Origin: Falsochrobactrum tianjinense
GTDB taxonomy: Bacteria; Pseudomonadota; Alphaproteobacteria; Rhizobiales; Rhizobiaceae
Assembly (NCBI RefSeq): GCF_019100495.1
Contig: NZ_JAHRVA010000003.1
Coordinates: 62,001 to 126,000, forward strand
Direction: 5' to 3'
Length of the DNA: 64,000 nucleotides
Both the position numbers and the translations under genes were made by a program. The notes under the pieces were generated by a model. The model was not told the DNA's origin and did no database searches. It worked only from the letters and a program-made list of their open reading frames with translations. Positions 16,129 to 25,787 of this stretch are shown here, in pieces. Position 1 is the first letter of the stretch; each line of letters starts with the position of its first letter.

Positions 16129-16803
16129 ATGGCAAGCCCCCGGCCGAAACTGGCCATCTTCGAGAACCTGGCGGAGATTGCCCAGGCACTAGGCCATCCG
16201 AACCGGCTGGAATTGCTGGAAAGTCTGGCGCAGGGGCAGCGCTCCGTCGAGGAGATGGCCGCGCAGTCGGGCATGTCGTTTGCAAATACGTCGCGGCATC
16301 TGCAAATTCTGCGGCGGGCACGGCTGGTTGAGACCGAACGCCGTGGCAAGCATGTGCTTTACAGCCTTGCCGGCGACGCGGAAGTCGTGACGCTGCTCAG
16401 CGCGCTCGGTCGGGTGGGCGAACGCAACATCGCCGAGGTGAACCGTGTGTTGGATGACTATTTCCACTCACGCGATACGATGGAGGCGATATCCCGTGAG
16501 GCGCTCGCGGAACGATTGGATGCGGGCCTCGTGACCGTGCTCGATGTCCGCTCCGAGGATGAATTCATGCAGGGTCATCTTCCCGGTGCCCGCAACATTC
16601 CCTTCGCTGAACTTGACAAGCGGCTTAGTGAATTGCCGAAGGACGCCGAGGTTGTCGCTTACTGTCGCGGACCCTATTGCGTTTATGCGTATGAAGCCGT
16701 GGCGGCACTGCGCGCAGAAGGCTTCAGTGCATTGCGGCTTGAGGATGGTTTTCCGGAATGGAAGGCCGCCGGGCTTTCTGTCGAGTTCTCCGAGCAGGCT
16801 TGA
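16129..16803 (+). CDS. ArsR-family regulator fused to a rhodanese domain
   Basis: 224 residues from ATG 16129 (CGGAG 7 bases upstream); a longer reading from 15946 is rejected because family homology starts at the HTH. Residues 10-100 form an ArsR winged helix (ALGHPNRLELLESLAQGQ, SFANTSRHLQILRRARLV). Residues 120-224 form a rhodanese domain (VTVLDVRSEDEFMQGHLPGARNIP) with active-site loop CRGPYC. The metal-binding ELCVCDL box is absent, so it probably senses sulfur species rather than metals, transferring or detecting persulfide on the rhodanese Cys. It is divergent from the TlpA-like gene and followed by an MFS exporter. Confidence 0.9.
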   Translation: MASPRPKLAIFENLAEIAQALGHPNRLELLESLAQGQRSVEEMAAQSGMSFANTSRHLQILRRARLVETERRGKHVLYSLAGDAEVVTLLSALGRVGERNIAEVNRVLDDYFHSRDTMEAISREALAERLDAGLVTVLDVRSEDEFMQGHLPGARNIPFAELDKRLSELPKDAEVVAYCRGPYCVYAYEAVAALRAEGFSALRLEDGFPEWKAAGLSVEFSEQA

Positions 16804-16869
16804 TATAGCATTTCATGCATCACTTTCCGCGTACCATGCGCTGAAAAACTCTTCTAAGGTTGAATTTCC

Positions 16870-18099
16870 ATGTCGCAATCCGCCGCGAGCACAGCCCTCG
16901 AAACATCGTCCCCGTCTCAATATGATTACGCCCGCAGCAATGTCGTAAGGCTGACCATTGCGCAGGCCCTTGCTGGTGCCAATTCGGTTGTCGTCTATGC
17001 CACTGGCGCAATTGTTGGGAACATGCTTGCGCCAAGCCCCGCCTTGGCGACCTTGCCTATTTCCATCTTCGTTGTGGGCATGGCGGCATGCACATTGCCG
17101 GCGGGCGCAATCACCCAGCGTCACGGTCGCCGTGCCGCCTTTCTGGCCGGAACGGGATGCGGCGTGCTTGTTGGCCTTCTCGCAGCGCTGGCTGTCGTGA
17201 TTGGCTCGTTCTGGCTGTTTTGCGCCGCGACCTTCTTTGGTGGCGCTTATGCTGCTGTCGTTCTTTCCTTTCGCTTTGCGGCCGCTGATTGTGTTCCGGC
17301 GGAAAAACGCCCGCGAGCCTTATCCTTCGTCATGGCGGGTGGCGTCTTTGCGGGCGTGATTGGGCCGCAGCTCGTCACCTACACCATGTATCTGTGGATG
17401 CCGTATATGTTCGCGGCGACGTTCGTGGCGCAGGCGGCAGTGGCGGCGCTATCCGCCGTCATTCTGCTTGGTGTGCGTCTGCCCGCACCAACCGCGGCAG
17501 AAGTTGTTTACGGCCGGCCTCTCGGGATCATCGCCCGCCAGCCGCGCTTCCTCATCGCGGTTATATGCGGGGTCGTTTCCTACCTACTCATGAATTTCCT
17601 CATGACGGCTGCGCCGCTCGCCATGCAGATGTGTGGGCTATCGCAGGAATCGTCCAATCTCGGCCTTCAGTGGCATGTGATTGCTATGTATGCGCCCAGC
17701 TTCTTCACGGGGCGACTGATCACACGCTTCGGCGCGACGCCCATAGTCATGGCTGGCCTTGCACTCACTGGCATATCGGCGGCGGTCGGACTGCTGGGCA
17801 TCGATGTGGCGCATTTCTGGGCTACGCTGATCCTGCTCGGCATCGGCTGGAATTTCGGCTTTGTCGGTGCGTCGGCGATGGTGCTGGAAACGCATCGTCC
17901 AGAAGAAAAAGCCCGCGTGCAGTCGCTCAATGACTTTGTCGTGTTCGGGACGATGGCTGTCGGCTCATTCCTGTCTGGCGGTTTGCTGTCCGCTTATGGA
18001 TGGGACATGGTGCTCTGGCTCTCATTTGTTCCTCTTGCCCTTACGGTCTTTGCACTGGCTGCAACGGCAAACACGAGCCGCTCGAACATGGCAGGGTGA
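16870..18099 (+). CDS. MFS transporter
   Basis: 409 residues with about 12 hydrophobic segments and the MFS loop motif TQRHGRRAAFLAG between helices 2 and 3 (about 77-90). A second such loop, TGRLITRFGATPIVMAG, follows helix 8. It is 66 bases downstream of the ArsR-rhodanese gene in the same direction and may be under its control, suggesting export or uptake linked to thiol or sulfite stress. The substrate cannot be read from the sequence. Confidence 0.85.
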   Translation: MSQSAASTALETSSPSQYDYARSNVVRLTIAQALAGANSVVVYATGAIVGNMLAPSPALATLPISIFVVGMAACTLPAGAITQRHGRRAAFLAGTGCGVLVGLLAALAVVIGSFWLFCAATFFGGAYAAVVLSFRFAAADCVPAEKRPRALSFVMAGGVFAGVIGPQLVTYTMYLWMPYMFAATFVAQAAVAALSAVILLGVRLPAPTAAEVVYGRPLGIIARQPRFLIAVICGVVSYLLMNFLMTAAPLAMQMCGLSQESSNLGLQWHVIAMYAPSFFTGRLITRFGATPIVMAGLALTGISAAVGLLGIDVAHFWATLILLGIGWNFGFVGASAMVLETHRPEEKARVQSLNDFVVFGTMAVGSFLSGGLLSAYGWDMVLWLSFVPLALTVFALAATANTSRSNMAG

Positions 18100-18144
18100 A
18101 AATTCATGTCACCGCTGGCTGTTCTCGCAAGAGGCCGGCGTAAA

Positions 18145-18190
18145 CTGTCTATCGACATTGCAGAGCAATGCCTCTGATGTCGAGAGACAG
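18145..18190 (+). repeat. Long intergenic stem-loop
   Basis: CTGTCTATCGACAT (18145-18158) pairs with ATGTCGAGAGACAG (18177-18190) with one mismatch; inside, CAGAG (18161-18165) pairs with CTCTG (18172-18176) around a 6-base loop. The total is about 18 base pairs with a 2-base bulge. No T-run follows, so it is not a classic terminator. It may be a palindromic repeat unit, a small RNA, or a message-stabilising end for the MFS gene. The rest of 18100-18408 is AT-rich and shows nothing else. Confidence 0.55.
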
Positions 18191-18408
18191 GTTGGATTGG
18201 TTTGAAGGCGGCAGCTGTAGGCATCGGCGCGCTTGGCCACATTTTCCTGAGGCTCACCTAGACTCTTGATCTTACAATGCGCTCACATTCTTTGGAAATG
18301 GTTGAGTTGATCGTACACTTAACACACGCTAATTATTTGTTATGTGGAATAATAACAATACTTGTTTCGTTTTGATGAAATTATTAATCAAGCTACTGAA
18401 GGTGCGAA

Positions 18409-19365
18409 ATGGCGGGTAAAAGGCGGAATAAGGCGTTCTTCGGAACCGTCTCTGATACCGATCTGCGATTGATGCGTGTGTTCTCCAAAGTCGTGGAATG
18501 TGGAAGTTTTTCGGCAGCGGAAACAGAACTTGGCGTAGGACGCTCGACAATTTCTCGGCATCTTTCTGATCTGGAGACTCGACTCGGTGTGCGTCTTTGC
18601 CATCGCCAACGTGGTCGATCCGGACTCCGACTTACGGAGCAAGGAAGTTTGGCCCTCGAATATATCGAGCAGTTACTGATAGCAACCAATGAGTTTTCAA
18701 TTAATATTTCAAGTATTACTGACGATATTGTTGGTACTTTACGCGTCGGTGTTGTTGACTATACGTTCTCGGACCCGCAAAATCCCTTGCTTGATGCCCT
18801 ACATCGATATGCGCTGTTTGCCCCGAACGTCATCATAGACATTTCAGTTGGCGCACCGCGCGAAATTGAACGAAAGCTCATTGATGGGCGGCTACATTGC
18901 GGGATCGTAATGAATTATCAAATGTTACCGGAACTGAGCTACGAACGTCTATATGTTGAAAGAAATACTTTATATGCGGGCGGCAACCATCCTGTTGCAA
19001 GAAAAATACGCAATGGCGAACAAGTGAGTGAGGCAGAAGTATATCGATATGAACTAATCTATCGGGGGTATCGGGAGGCAGACATCCAGATAGATCTCAA
19101 ACAGCGCTTTGCCCGGGGGCCGACAGTGCTGGAGACTGAGGCGGTAGATATGCTGGTGCGATCAGGTATTTATCTCGGATTTCTTCCGAGCCACACTCGT
19201 AGCCCTCAAGTTGATGGATGCGTGGAGGTTCTGCCTCATGTTTTTGAGTACAGATATCCAATTAATCTCGTTTGGTCGAAGAATCGTGATCACTCGGCGC
19301 TCCTAGAAGAATTCTTGAGGATCATTCGAGCAACGAAAAAAGACGCCGCGCATTCAGGCTTCTAA
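18409..19365 (+). CDS. LysR-family transcriptional regulator
   Basis: 318 residues: HTH at about 20-75 (FSAAETELGVGRSTISRHLSDLETRLG) and an effector domain starting about 105 (GTLRVGVVDYTFSD). SD GAAGG is 8 bases before the ATG. Codon use is richer in A/T than the MFS gene upstream. It is co-directional with and 193 bases ahead of an amino-acid ABC importer plus ureohydrolase and decarboxylase, and is the likely activator of that cluster with an arginine-related inducer (inference). Confidence 0.9.
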   Translation: MAGKRRNKAFFGTVSDTDLRLMRVFSKVVECGSFSAAETELGVGRSTISRHLSDLETRLGVRLCHRQRGRSGLRLTEQGSLALEYIEQLLIATNEFSINISSITDDIVGTLRVGVVDYTFSDPQNPLLDALHRYALFAPNVIIDISVGAPREIERKLIDGRLHCGIVMNYQMLPELSYERLYVERNTLYAGGNHPVARKIRNGEQVSEAEVYRYELIYRGYREADIQIDLKQRFARGPTVLETEAVDMLVRSGIYLGFLPSHTRSPQVDGCVEVLPHVFEYRYPINLVWSKNRDHSALLEEFLRIIRATKKDAAHSGF

Positions 19366-19437
19366 TTGCATCAATATGAAACATATCGGCTAATAATTAC
19401 TATTTATTCTATTTTCTGAACATATTACCGTTTTCTC

Positions 19438-19512
19438 ATGTTGCAAGGAACCCCGTAGAGGCGCGCGCAGGATGTTGCTGCGCGGCTGCCACTAAATAAT
19501 TTCGTGCAACAT
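19438..19512 (+). promoter_or_regulatory. Nested stem structure in the leader of the amino-acid importer
   Basis: ATGTTGCA (19438-19445) pairs perfectly with TGCAACAT (19505-19512), enclosing a second perfect hairpin CGCGCAG (19464-19470)/CTGCGCG (19478-19484). It lies 47 bases before the binding-protein start. The inner hairpin could be the LysR terminator; the outer closing stem makes a leader structure or operator pair equally possible. Confidence 0.4.
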
Positions 19513-19558
19513 ATAATAATAAACGAAATAACCAATAATCAGGGGACGAAGCCAAGCC

Positions 19559-20410
19559 ATGAAACTAGTAACTTTAACCGCTGCCGCACTCGCTATTTTT
19601 ACCGGGGTAATGAGTTCCGCTACTGCAGAACCCAGAAAAAGTCTCACGCTTGGAACGGAAGGGGCATATAAGCCCTGGGGCTACATGGAAAACGGGACTA
19701 CACTTGTTGGTTTTGAAATCGACATGATGCGTGAACTGTGCAAACGAATGGGTGTTGAATGCGAAATTGTTACTAACGATTTTGCGGGGCTTATCCCAGC
19801 GCTGACAGCGGGCAAATTCGACGCCATTTTTGCCGGAATGAATTCGACGGAAAAGCGAAGAAAAACGATCGCATTCTCCCGTGCATATGCGCTGGACCCT
19901 GCATCGTTCGGCTTACCCAAGGATGCACCCCTTTCAAAATTACCGCAGGCGGGTCAGGAGATTGATCTGAAAGCGGATAAAGCCCAGGTTTCAGGGATCA
20001 TCGAAGCAATGAAGCCGATGCTTGAAGGTCAGATTATCGGCGTACAGGGATCGACGACCTTATCACAATTTCTCGAAGAAAACTTTTCAGACACTGTTAC
20101 GATACGTGAGTATAATACCACTGAACAACATGATCTTGACTTGGCGGCTGGCCGAATTGACGGCATTCTCGCACTGGGAAGTGCACTGAGAACCGCTTGG
20201 AGTAAGCCCGAACTCGCAGAAAAATATCAAACAACCGGGCCGAAATTCTTTGGCGATGTGTTGGGCGATGGGATTGCGGTAGGTATGCGCCGAGAGGACA
20301 CTGCTCTGAAGACCAAGTTTGATAATGCGATAAACTCCATGATCAAGGACGGTTCGCTGAAAGAACTTTCGGTTAAGTGGTTTGGCGTTGATATGACGCC
20401 CGGTAAGTAA
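19559..20410 (+). CDS. Polar amino-acid ABC transporter substrate-binding protein
   Basis: 283 residues with signal peptide (MKLVTLTAAALAIFTGVMSS, cut near ATA-EP) and a family 3 binding domain: LTLGTEGAYKPWGYMENG, LVGFEIDMMRELCKRMG, LIPALTAGKFDAIFAGMNSTEKR. Family members bind lysine/arginine/ornithine or glutamine. Given the downstream ureohydrolase and 2-ketoarginine-decarboxylase-like enzyme, arginine or a guanidino compound is the likely ligand (inference). It is the first gene of a six-gene run. Confidence 0.92.
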   Translation: MKLVTLTAAALAIFTGVMSSATAEPRKSLTLGTEGAYKPWGYMENGTTLVGFEIDMMRELCKRMGVECEIVTNDFAGLIPALTAGKFDAIFAGMNSTEKRRKTIAFSRAYALDPASFGLPKDAPLSKLPQAGQEIDLKADKAQVSGIIEAMKPMLEGQIIGVQGSTTLSQFLEENFSDTVTIREYNTTEQHDLDLAAGRIDGILALGSALRTAWSKPELAEKYQTTGPKFFGDVLGDGIAVGMRREDTALKTKFDNAINSMIKDGSLKELSVKWFGVDMTPGK

Positions 20411-20422
20411 ACTTCAATTTGG

Positions 20423-20451
20423 TACTTCTGAAGAATCCACGATTAGAAGTA
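20423..20451 (+). repeat. Intercistronic stem-loop after the binding-protein gene
   Basis: TACTTCT (20423-20429) and AGAAGTA (20445-20451) form a 7-bp stem in the 81-base gap between the binding protein and the first permease. It is AT-rich and weak, but the position matches hairpins in other ABC operons of this window. Confidence 0.35.
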
Positions 20452-20491
20452 TTGTACACTCAACATCAGGCAATTTAAAACGGCCGATGCT

Positions 20492-21199
20492 ATGATCAAA
20501 TATATAGAAATAATGGTTGGGCAGGGATGGGCGAATGCGCTTCTCTTCGCCGCTCTTACTACCATCTTAGTATCCCTGTTTGCGTTCATTTTGGGAACGG
20601 CTTTGGGTTCTTTACTGGCTTGGGGGCGGATCGGCGGCAGCCGACCCGTCCAGTACTTAACGGATCTTTACATTACTGTTCTACGTGGCATCCCTGAGCT
20701 TCTTGTAATTTATGTTTTTTATTTTGGCGGCAGCGCATTCTTGAGCATGATAGGGGAAGCGTTTGGAAATACGGGTTTTATAGGCATGCCTGCTCTCGCT
20801 GTAGGTGCGATTGCTATTGGGTTAGTTTCTGCCGCGTATCAGGCTGAAGTATTCAGAGGCGCTTTCTCCGTGATGAGAAAAGGCGAACTAGAAGCTGCGT
20901 ATGCGATCGGAATGCGAAACTCGCTCGTATTTAGACGCATCATTGTCCCGCAGGTTATGCGTATTGCTTTGCCTGGGCTTGGTAACTGCTGGCAGATAGC
21001 GGTCAAAGAATCTGCATTGGTTTCTGTCACAGGACTAGTTGAGTTGTTGCGTCAGGCGATGGTTGGTGCAGGGTCAACGCAGCAACCGTTCTATTTTTAT
21101 TTTACTGCAGCAGCACTCTATCTTGCAATTACTGTCGTTTCAATGTGGGGCTTTGACAGGGCCGAAAAGTCTGCTTCCCGTAGCATGAGGAGGGCCTGA
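20492..21199 (+). CDS. Polar amino-acid ABC transporter permease (HisQ/OccQ-like)
   Basis: 235 residues with about five membrane helices and the family motif TVLRGIPELLVIYVFYFGG (about 62-80); the EAA loop is ELEAAYAIGMRNSLVFRRIIVPQ. It pairs with the 21199 permease and its stop overlaps the next start (TGATG). ArgT/HisJ-type importers transport basic amino acids. Confidence 0.92.
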   Translation: MIKYIEIMVGQGWANALLFAALTTILVSLFAFILGTALGSLLAWGRIGGSRPVQYLTDLYITVLRGIPELLVIYVFYFGGSAFLSMIGEAFGNTGFIGMPALAVGAIAIGLVSAAYQAEVFRGAFSVMRKGELEAAYAIGMRNSLVFRRIIVPQVMRIALPGLGNCWQIAVKESALVSVTGLVELLRQAMVGAGSTQQPFYFYFTAAALYLAITVVSMWGFDRAEKSASRSMRRA

Positions 21200-21966
21200 T
21201 GGAACTCTCGTTTATGGCACAGATTATGGGTCAACTTTTGTATGGCTTGCCATTGACCGTCCAATTAGCCCTTACGGCATTAGCCTTGGGTGGAGTTCTT
21301 GCATTGGTTTTCGTTCTGATGCAACTTTCTGGAAGCTGGTTACTCGCCAGTACTGCAAAACTTATCGTATTCATGTTTAGAGGCACCCCGCTTTTAATAC
21401 AGCTTTTTATTATATACTACGGACTGGGCCAGATCGAGTTAATAAGGCAGAGTTTTGCATGGCCATTCTTCAGGGAACCCTATTGGTGCGCCCTCTTAGC
21501 CCTTACGCTCAATTCTGCCGCATATACTTCTGAAGTCATGCGTGGCGGTTTCATGTCTGTCCCGACCGGCTTGGTGGAAGCGGGTAAAGCTTACGGGATG
21601 TCGCCTGTGTTACTACTACGCAGGATCATCCTGCCGATTGCGATACGTCAGGCATTGCCAGCGTATTCCTCCGAGGTTGTCAGCCTCGTAAAGGCAACAT
21701 CGTTGGCATCTATCATAACCTTGATGGAAGTCACCGGGATAGCTCAGAAATTGATGTCTCAAACTTACCGAGCCACAGAGATTTTCATCTGTGCGGGCCT
21801 GATCTACCTCGTGATCAATTTCATTTTAACACGTTTTGTCCTTCTCCTTGAATATTGGCTGTCTCCACACCTGCGTCCGGCGCCATCCGCGCTTTCCCCA
21901 AGATTTCAGGACGATAGGGCTAAATTCCAACATCCCTCGACGCGAGAGAAGGAAGGTTATGTCTAA
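21199..21966 (+). CDS. Polar amino-acid ABC transporter permease (HisM/OccM-like)
   Basis: 255 residues; helices throughout, motif [18 protein letters not shown] (about 60-77) and EAA loop [34 protein letters not shown] precedes the ATG. The 3' end overlaps the ATP-binding gene by 8 bases. Ratio and order match PAAT importers. Confidence 0.92.
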   Translation: MELSFMAQIMGQLLYGLPLTVQLALTALALGGVLALVFVLMQLSGSWLLASTAKLIVFMFRGTPLLIQLFIIYYGLGQIELIRQSFAWPFFREPYWCALLALTLNSAAYTSEVMRGGFMSVPTGLVEAGKAYGMSPVLLLRRIILPIAIRQALPAYSSEVVSLVKATSLASIITLMEVTGIAQKLMSQTYRATEIFICAGLIYLVINFILTRFVLLLEYWLSPHLRPAPSALSPRFQDDRAKFQHPSTREKEGYV

Positions 21967-22738
21967 GATGGGTGAAGTGCCTGTTGTGAGCATCAATAAT
22001 TTGCACAAAAGCTTTGGTTCTCTTGAAGTTCTGAAAGGTATTTCCTTAGAGGCAAAAGAGGGGGAGGTTATCTCTGTTCTCGGCTCGTCAGGATCTGGCA
22101 AAAGTACGATGCTGCGCTGTGTCAATCTACTCGAGGTGCCCGACAAGGGGGACATCGCGATTGCCGGCGAGAATATACGGCTGAAAAAGTTAAGCTCAGG
22201 CAGAGTCGTGCCAGCAGATCGCCGGCAGGTTGAACGGATTAGATCTTCTTTGGGAATGGTTTTTCAAAGCTTCAATCTTTGGTCTCACATGACTATCCTC
22301 GATAATGTGATTGAAGCTCCCATACGCGTTCAAGGACGACCAAGAAAAGAAGTAATAGAAGAAGCAGAAATACTATTGGAGAAAGTGGGAATAGCGGACA
22401 AGCGCAATTGTTATCCAAGCCATTTGTCCGGAGGACAACAACAACGGGCTGCAATTTCGCGCGCTCTTGCTATGCGACCGAAGACGATGCTGTTTGATGA
22501 ACCTACCTCAGCGTTGGATCCCGAACTCGTGGGCGAGGTTCTGAAGGTCATTCGAACGTTAGCTGAAGAACGACGGACAATGTTGGTTGTTACGCACGAA
22601 ATGGGTTTTGCCAGAGATGTATCGGATCGCGTGGTGTTCATGCACCAGGGTGCAATAGAAGATGAAGGACCAGCCGCCGAGATGTTTCAGAACCCAAGAA
22701 GCGAGCGCTTCAAGAGGTTTGTTTCCGGTCAGGTCTAA
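21959..22738 (+). CDS. Polar amino-acid ABC transporter ATP-binding protein (HisP/OccP-like)
   Basis: 259 residues from ATG 21959, preceded by GAGAAGGAAGGTT; it overlaps the permease stop by 8 bases. Walker [10 protein letters not shown] (about 43-51), Q-loop [10 protein letters not shown], signature LSGGQQQR, Walker [19 protein letters not shown], switch VTHEMGFA. Typical PAAT ATPase. It supplies energy for the two permeases above. Confidence 0.94.
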   Translation: MSKMGEVPVVSINNLHKSFGSLEVLKGISLEAKEGEVISVLGSSGSGKSTMLRCVNLLEVPDKGDIAIAGENIRLKKLSSGRVVPADRRQVERIRSSLGMVFQSFNLWSHMTILDNVIEAPIRVQGRPRKEVIEEAEILLEKVGIADKRNCYPSHLSGGQQQRAAISRALAMRPKTMLFDEPTSALDPELVGEVLKVIRTLAEERRTMLVVTHEMGFARDVSDRVVFMHQGAIEDEGPAAEMFQNPRSERFKRFVSGQV

Positions 22739-22773
22739 CCCCCACAATATACGTTATTAAGAGGGCTATTATT

Positions 22774-23829
22774 ATGCATGAACACACCATGACTCTGGAA
22801 GAGCTTCGGGAAACTTATGGGAACGCTGAAGCAGGGTTGTTCATAGATGAAAACGCAAAACGAATTTCGGAGATAATATCGCGAAAGGTCGGTTTCCGAC
22901 CGGCGCCTTATGCTGGATTTCCAACTTTTCTGGACGCGCCGTCCCTTGATCCCAGCATTGAGAATTTGGAAACCCTTCAAGTTGCGCTTGTAGGTATGCC
23001 AATGGACCTGGCAGTTACCAATCGAAACGGGTCACGTTTTGGCCCAAGAGCTCTGCGGACTATCGAACGAGTGGGACCATATAATGATGGGCTTAATGTT
23101 GCGCCAGTACACGAACTATCTGTTGCGGATATAGGCGATATCCCTTTTCGCAGCCGATTTCATTTGGACCAATGCCATGCCGACATAGAGATATTCATCA
23201 GCAAGCTGGTTGATGCTGGTGTCATACCACTTTCGGTTGGGGGTGACCATTCGATCAGCCATCCGATTTTGCGGGTTCTTGGTCGAGATGGGCCGGTGGG
23301 CATGGTACATATCGATGCTCATTGCGATACTGGAGGCGTCTATGATCTGGAGCGTTTTCATCATGGTGCGCCATTTCGAAATGCGGTATTGGATGGGGTT
23401 CTGGATCCCAAACGTACGATTCAGATAGGTATTCGTGGTCCCGCCAGCTTCACGAACGAATTTTCAATCCTGTCGGGTATGACGGTCGTTAACGCACACG
23501 AAATGGATCAGATGGGGATCCCGGCGATTATCGAAAAAGCCCGCGAAGTGGTTGGTAATGGCCCAACCTATGTTTCTTTTGATATTGACTCTCTTGACCC
23601 AGCTTTCGCACCCGGTACCGGTACCCCTGAGGGAGGGGGCCTGACGCCACGAGAGACACAAGCAATTTTACGTGGCCTGAAAGGAATAAATCTGGTTGGA
23701 GGGGACGTGGTCGAAGTAGCTCCTGCCTATGACGCCACGAGCAATACAGCGCAGAATGGCGCTCAAATGCTGTTTGAAATTCTCAGCCTTATGATGTTCA
23801 GCCCATCATTACCTAAGAAAAATGGATAG
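22774..23829 (+). CDS. Ureohydrolase (agmatinase/guanidinobutyrase family)
   Basis: 351 residues of the arginase superfamily. Metal ligands are all visible: GGDHS with His-159, DAHCD with Asp-181, His-183 and Asp-185, and SFDIDSLDP with Asp-270 and Asp-272; the loop PGTGTPEGGG is the agmatinase/guanidinobutyrase type. These binuclear Mn enzymes release urea from guanidino compounds. The neighbouring ketoarginine-decarboxylase-like enzyme favours 4-guanidinobutyrate as substrate, giving GABA and urea. Agmatine or guanidinopropionate are alternatives. It follows the ATPase by 35 bases and overlaps the next gene by 8 bases. Confidence 0.9.
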   Translation: MHEHTMTLEELRETYGNAEAGLFIDENAKRISEIISRKVGFRPAPYAGFPTFLDAPSLDPSIENLETLQVALVGMPMDLAVTNRNGSRFGPRALRTIERVGPYNDGLNVAPVHELSVADIGDIPFRSRFHLDQCHADIEIFISKLVDAGVIPLSVGGDHSISHPILRVLGRDGPVGMVHIDAHCDTGGVYDLERFHHGAPFRNAVLDGVLDPKRTIQIGIRGPASFTNEFSILSGMTVVNAHEMDQMGIPAIIEKAREVVGNGPTYVSFDIDSLDPAFAPGTGTPEGGGLTPRETQAILRGLKGINLVGGDVVEVAPAYDATSNTAQNGAQMLFEILSLMMFSPSLPKKNG

Positions 23830-25423
23830 CGTGAGACATATGTCTACTTGCGGCGAAAAATTGATGGAAATGCTGGGCGCGTACGGTATTGATACAGCAT
23901 TTGGTATCCCCGGTACGCACACAATCGAGCTTTACCGTGGGCTGATAGGTTCTGGTATTCGCCATGTGACGCCGCGGCATGAACAAGCAGCGGGATTTAT
24001 GGCGGATGGTTATGCCCGCGCGACAGGCCGCCCTGCTGTTTGTTTGACCGTGTCTGGACCCGGTGCTTTCAATATAGCAACTGCTATGAGCCAGGCGTTG
24101 CAGGACAGCATTCCCATGCTGGTAATTTCAGCCGATAATGCGACTTACAAACGAGGCTTGGGCGAGGGAAGACTGCATGAGGTCAATAACCTATCGCTTG
24201 CAATGTCGCAATGCAGTGTTTGGTCGCATACGCTAATGCGTCCGGACGAATTACCGATGGTGCTTGCGCGTGCCTTCGCAATTTTTAGGTCACAGAGAGC
24301 AGGGCCGGTCCATATTATCGTACCTCAAGATGTCATTACCGCTGATGCTACACATGTAAGGTCGGCGCTCTGGCCCTCTCCGAGCCTTGCTGCGCCAGAA
24401 GTAAGTGCGATTCAGGCAGCAGCTGATATATTGAATTCAGCTTGCAGTCCCGTAATTGCTCTAGGTGGCGGAGCAATCAATGCCGCTGAAGAAATCCGTG
24501 AGTTGGCTGAGAAGCTTGATGCTCCAGTGACAGTCACTCAAAATGCAAAGGGTATCTTGCCCTTTTCCCATCCACTCTACATTGCCGGGAGTCCCTCCTT
24601 TGAAGAGGTGCGAGAACTCTATCATAACGCCGACGTTGTTTTGGCGATTGGTACAGAAGTAGCGGAAACGGACTATGATTTCTTCTTTAATGGTCGCTTC
24701 AGTTTTGGGGAAGCTAAACTAATTCGTATTGATCATGATGTTGCGCAGCTAAGCCGCAATGCATTGCCGACGTTACCTATTTTTGCTGACAGCAAGCTTG
24801 CCTTGCAAGCTTTACTGCCTCTGATTCCGCGTAGCCCTCGGAATGGCGCCCTGCGGGCCCGGCATGTAAATATAGCGTTGGCTAAAGTTGACAGCCTTGG
24901 ATATCAAACTTTCTTTGATACGTTGCAGCAGGCGTTACCTGGCATGCTTTTAGTGGGTGATTCAACCCAGCCAGCTTACTTTGCTGCGAGCCAATATCAT
25001 CCCGAGACGCCTCGTAGTTTTGCCTGCGCTGCGACCGGATTTGGGACTCTCGGGTATGCACTACCTGCGGCGTTCGGCGCTAAGCTGGCAGTTCCAGATC
25101 GGCCGGTGGTTGCGTTGCTAGGTGACGGAGGTATCCAGTTTTCAATTAATGAACTCTCGACCGCTACGGAGGCTGAAATCCCAGTTGCAATCATCGTGTG
25201 GAATAATCAATCTTATGACATGATTGCTCAAAATTTCAGGGAGGCAGGGATGGAACCAATCGCCTGCCATCCTTATCAGCCTGATTTCGTTAAGCTCGCT
25301 GAAGCATACGGTTGCTATGGATGTCGTGTGGCGAATCATAAAGATCTGCATAAAGAACTGATGCGGGTCGGTACGCGAAAGAAACCAACACTAATCGAAG
25401 TTATGCAGTCTGATTTTACTTGA
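23822..25423 (+). CDS. aruI: TPP-dependent decarboxylase, 5-guanidino-2-oxopentanoate decarboxylase-like
   Basis: 533 residues of the acetolactate-synthase/pyruvate-decarboxylase fold. The N-terminal PYR domain has GIPGTHTIELYRGL and RHEQAAGFMADGYAR with the catalytic Glu at 54; the C-terminal PP domain has LLGDGGIQFSINEL and the TPP-binding NN in IIVWNNQSYD. The GTHTIELYRGL/RHEQ pattern is that of AruI-type 2-ketoarginine decarboxylases rather than IlvB. It would convert 2-ketoarginine to 4-guanidinobutanal; a dehydrogenase and an arginine transaminase would be needed and are not adjacent. The start could also be the in-frame ATG at 23840. Confidence 0.75.
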   Translation: MDSVRHMSTCGEKLMEMLGAYGIDTAFGIPGTHTIELYRGLIGSGIRHVTPRHEQAAGFMADGYARATGRPAVCLTVSGPGAFNIATAMSQALQDSIPMLVISADNATYKRGLGEGRLHEVNNLSLAMSQCSVWSHTLMRPDELPMVLARAFAIFRSQRAGPVHIIVPQDVITADATHVRSALWPSPSLAAPEVSAIQAAADILNSACSPVIALGGGAINAAEEIRELAEKLDAPVTVTQNAKGILPFSHPLYIAGSPSFEEVRELYHNADVVLAIGTEVAETDYDFFFNGRFSFGEAKLIRIDHDVAQLSRNALPTLPIFADSKLALQALLPLIPRSPRNGALRARHVNIALAKVDSLGYQTFFDTLQQALPGMLLVGDSTQPAYFAASQYHPETPRSFACAATGFGTLGYALPAAFGAKLAVPDRPVVALLGDGGIQFSINELSTATEAEIPVAIIVWNNQSYDMIAQNFREAGMEPIACHPYQPDFVKLAEAYGCYGCRVANHKDLHKELMRVGTRKKPTLIEVMQSDFT

Positions 25424-25599
25424 GTAGACAAAGCAGATGCGCGTATGGCGTTCAATGTGATTGCATCGCGCAATAGCCATGGATGTCTCACTACTTACCA
25501 TATTGGAACCAACACGACGATCACCGCAGCGGGCTTCCTTATGGAAAGACTTTGCTGCGCGCGAGCCCTGCGTAAAGTGGCTTCATTATACATGTTGCA

Positions 25600-25744
25600 A
25601 GCTTTTGACGTCGTCAGCAAGGGCCTTACGATTGCTACAGGAATGAGCGGTCATGGCTTTGGCATAAGCCCAAGAATAGTACGCATGATTGTAGGCTTGG
25701 TGGGGTCGCGTCAGTCAAACTATCCGGCTTACCCCTTCGTATAG
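25600..25744 (+). pseudogene. Remnant of a DadA-type FAD oxidoreductase C-terminus
   Basis: The frame reads GLTIATGMSGHGFGISP followed by RMIVGLVGS and PAYPF (25622-25741), matching the C-terminal FAD-contacting GHGFGxxP motif and tail of amino-acid oxidases of the DadA/DAO family. Nothing upstream in this frame resembles the rest of such an enzyme, so only a fragment remains. It directly follows the AruI-like gene and may be a lost amino-acid oxidase or dehydrogenase of the pathway. Confidence 0.5.
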
Positions 25745-25787
25745 AAGCGATTCTCGACCTGATAAAATAATGTACACGATAAAATAT

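Noticed and set aside
17289-17933. 214-codon frame inside the MFS transporter gene
   Set aside because: Same strand, different frame, no membrane pattern or family similarity; the MFS frame has 12 helices and a proper start.
19366-19558. Guanidine riboswitch ahead of the guanidino-related importer
   Set aside because: The conserved ACGR-type motifs were not seen; only nested stems without recognisable aptamer sequence.
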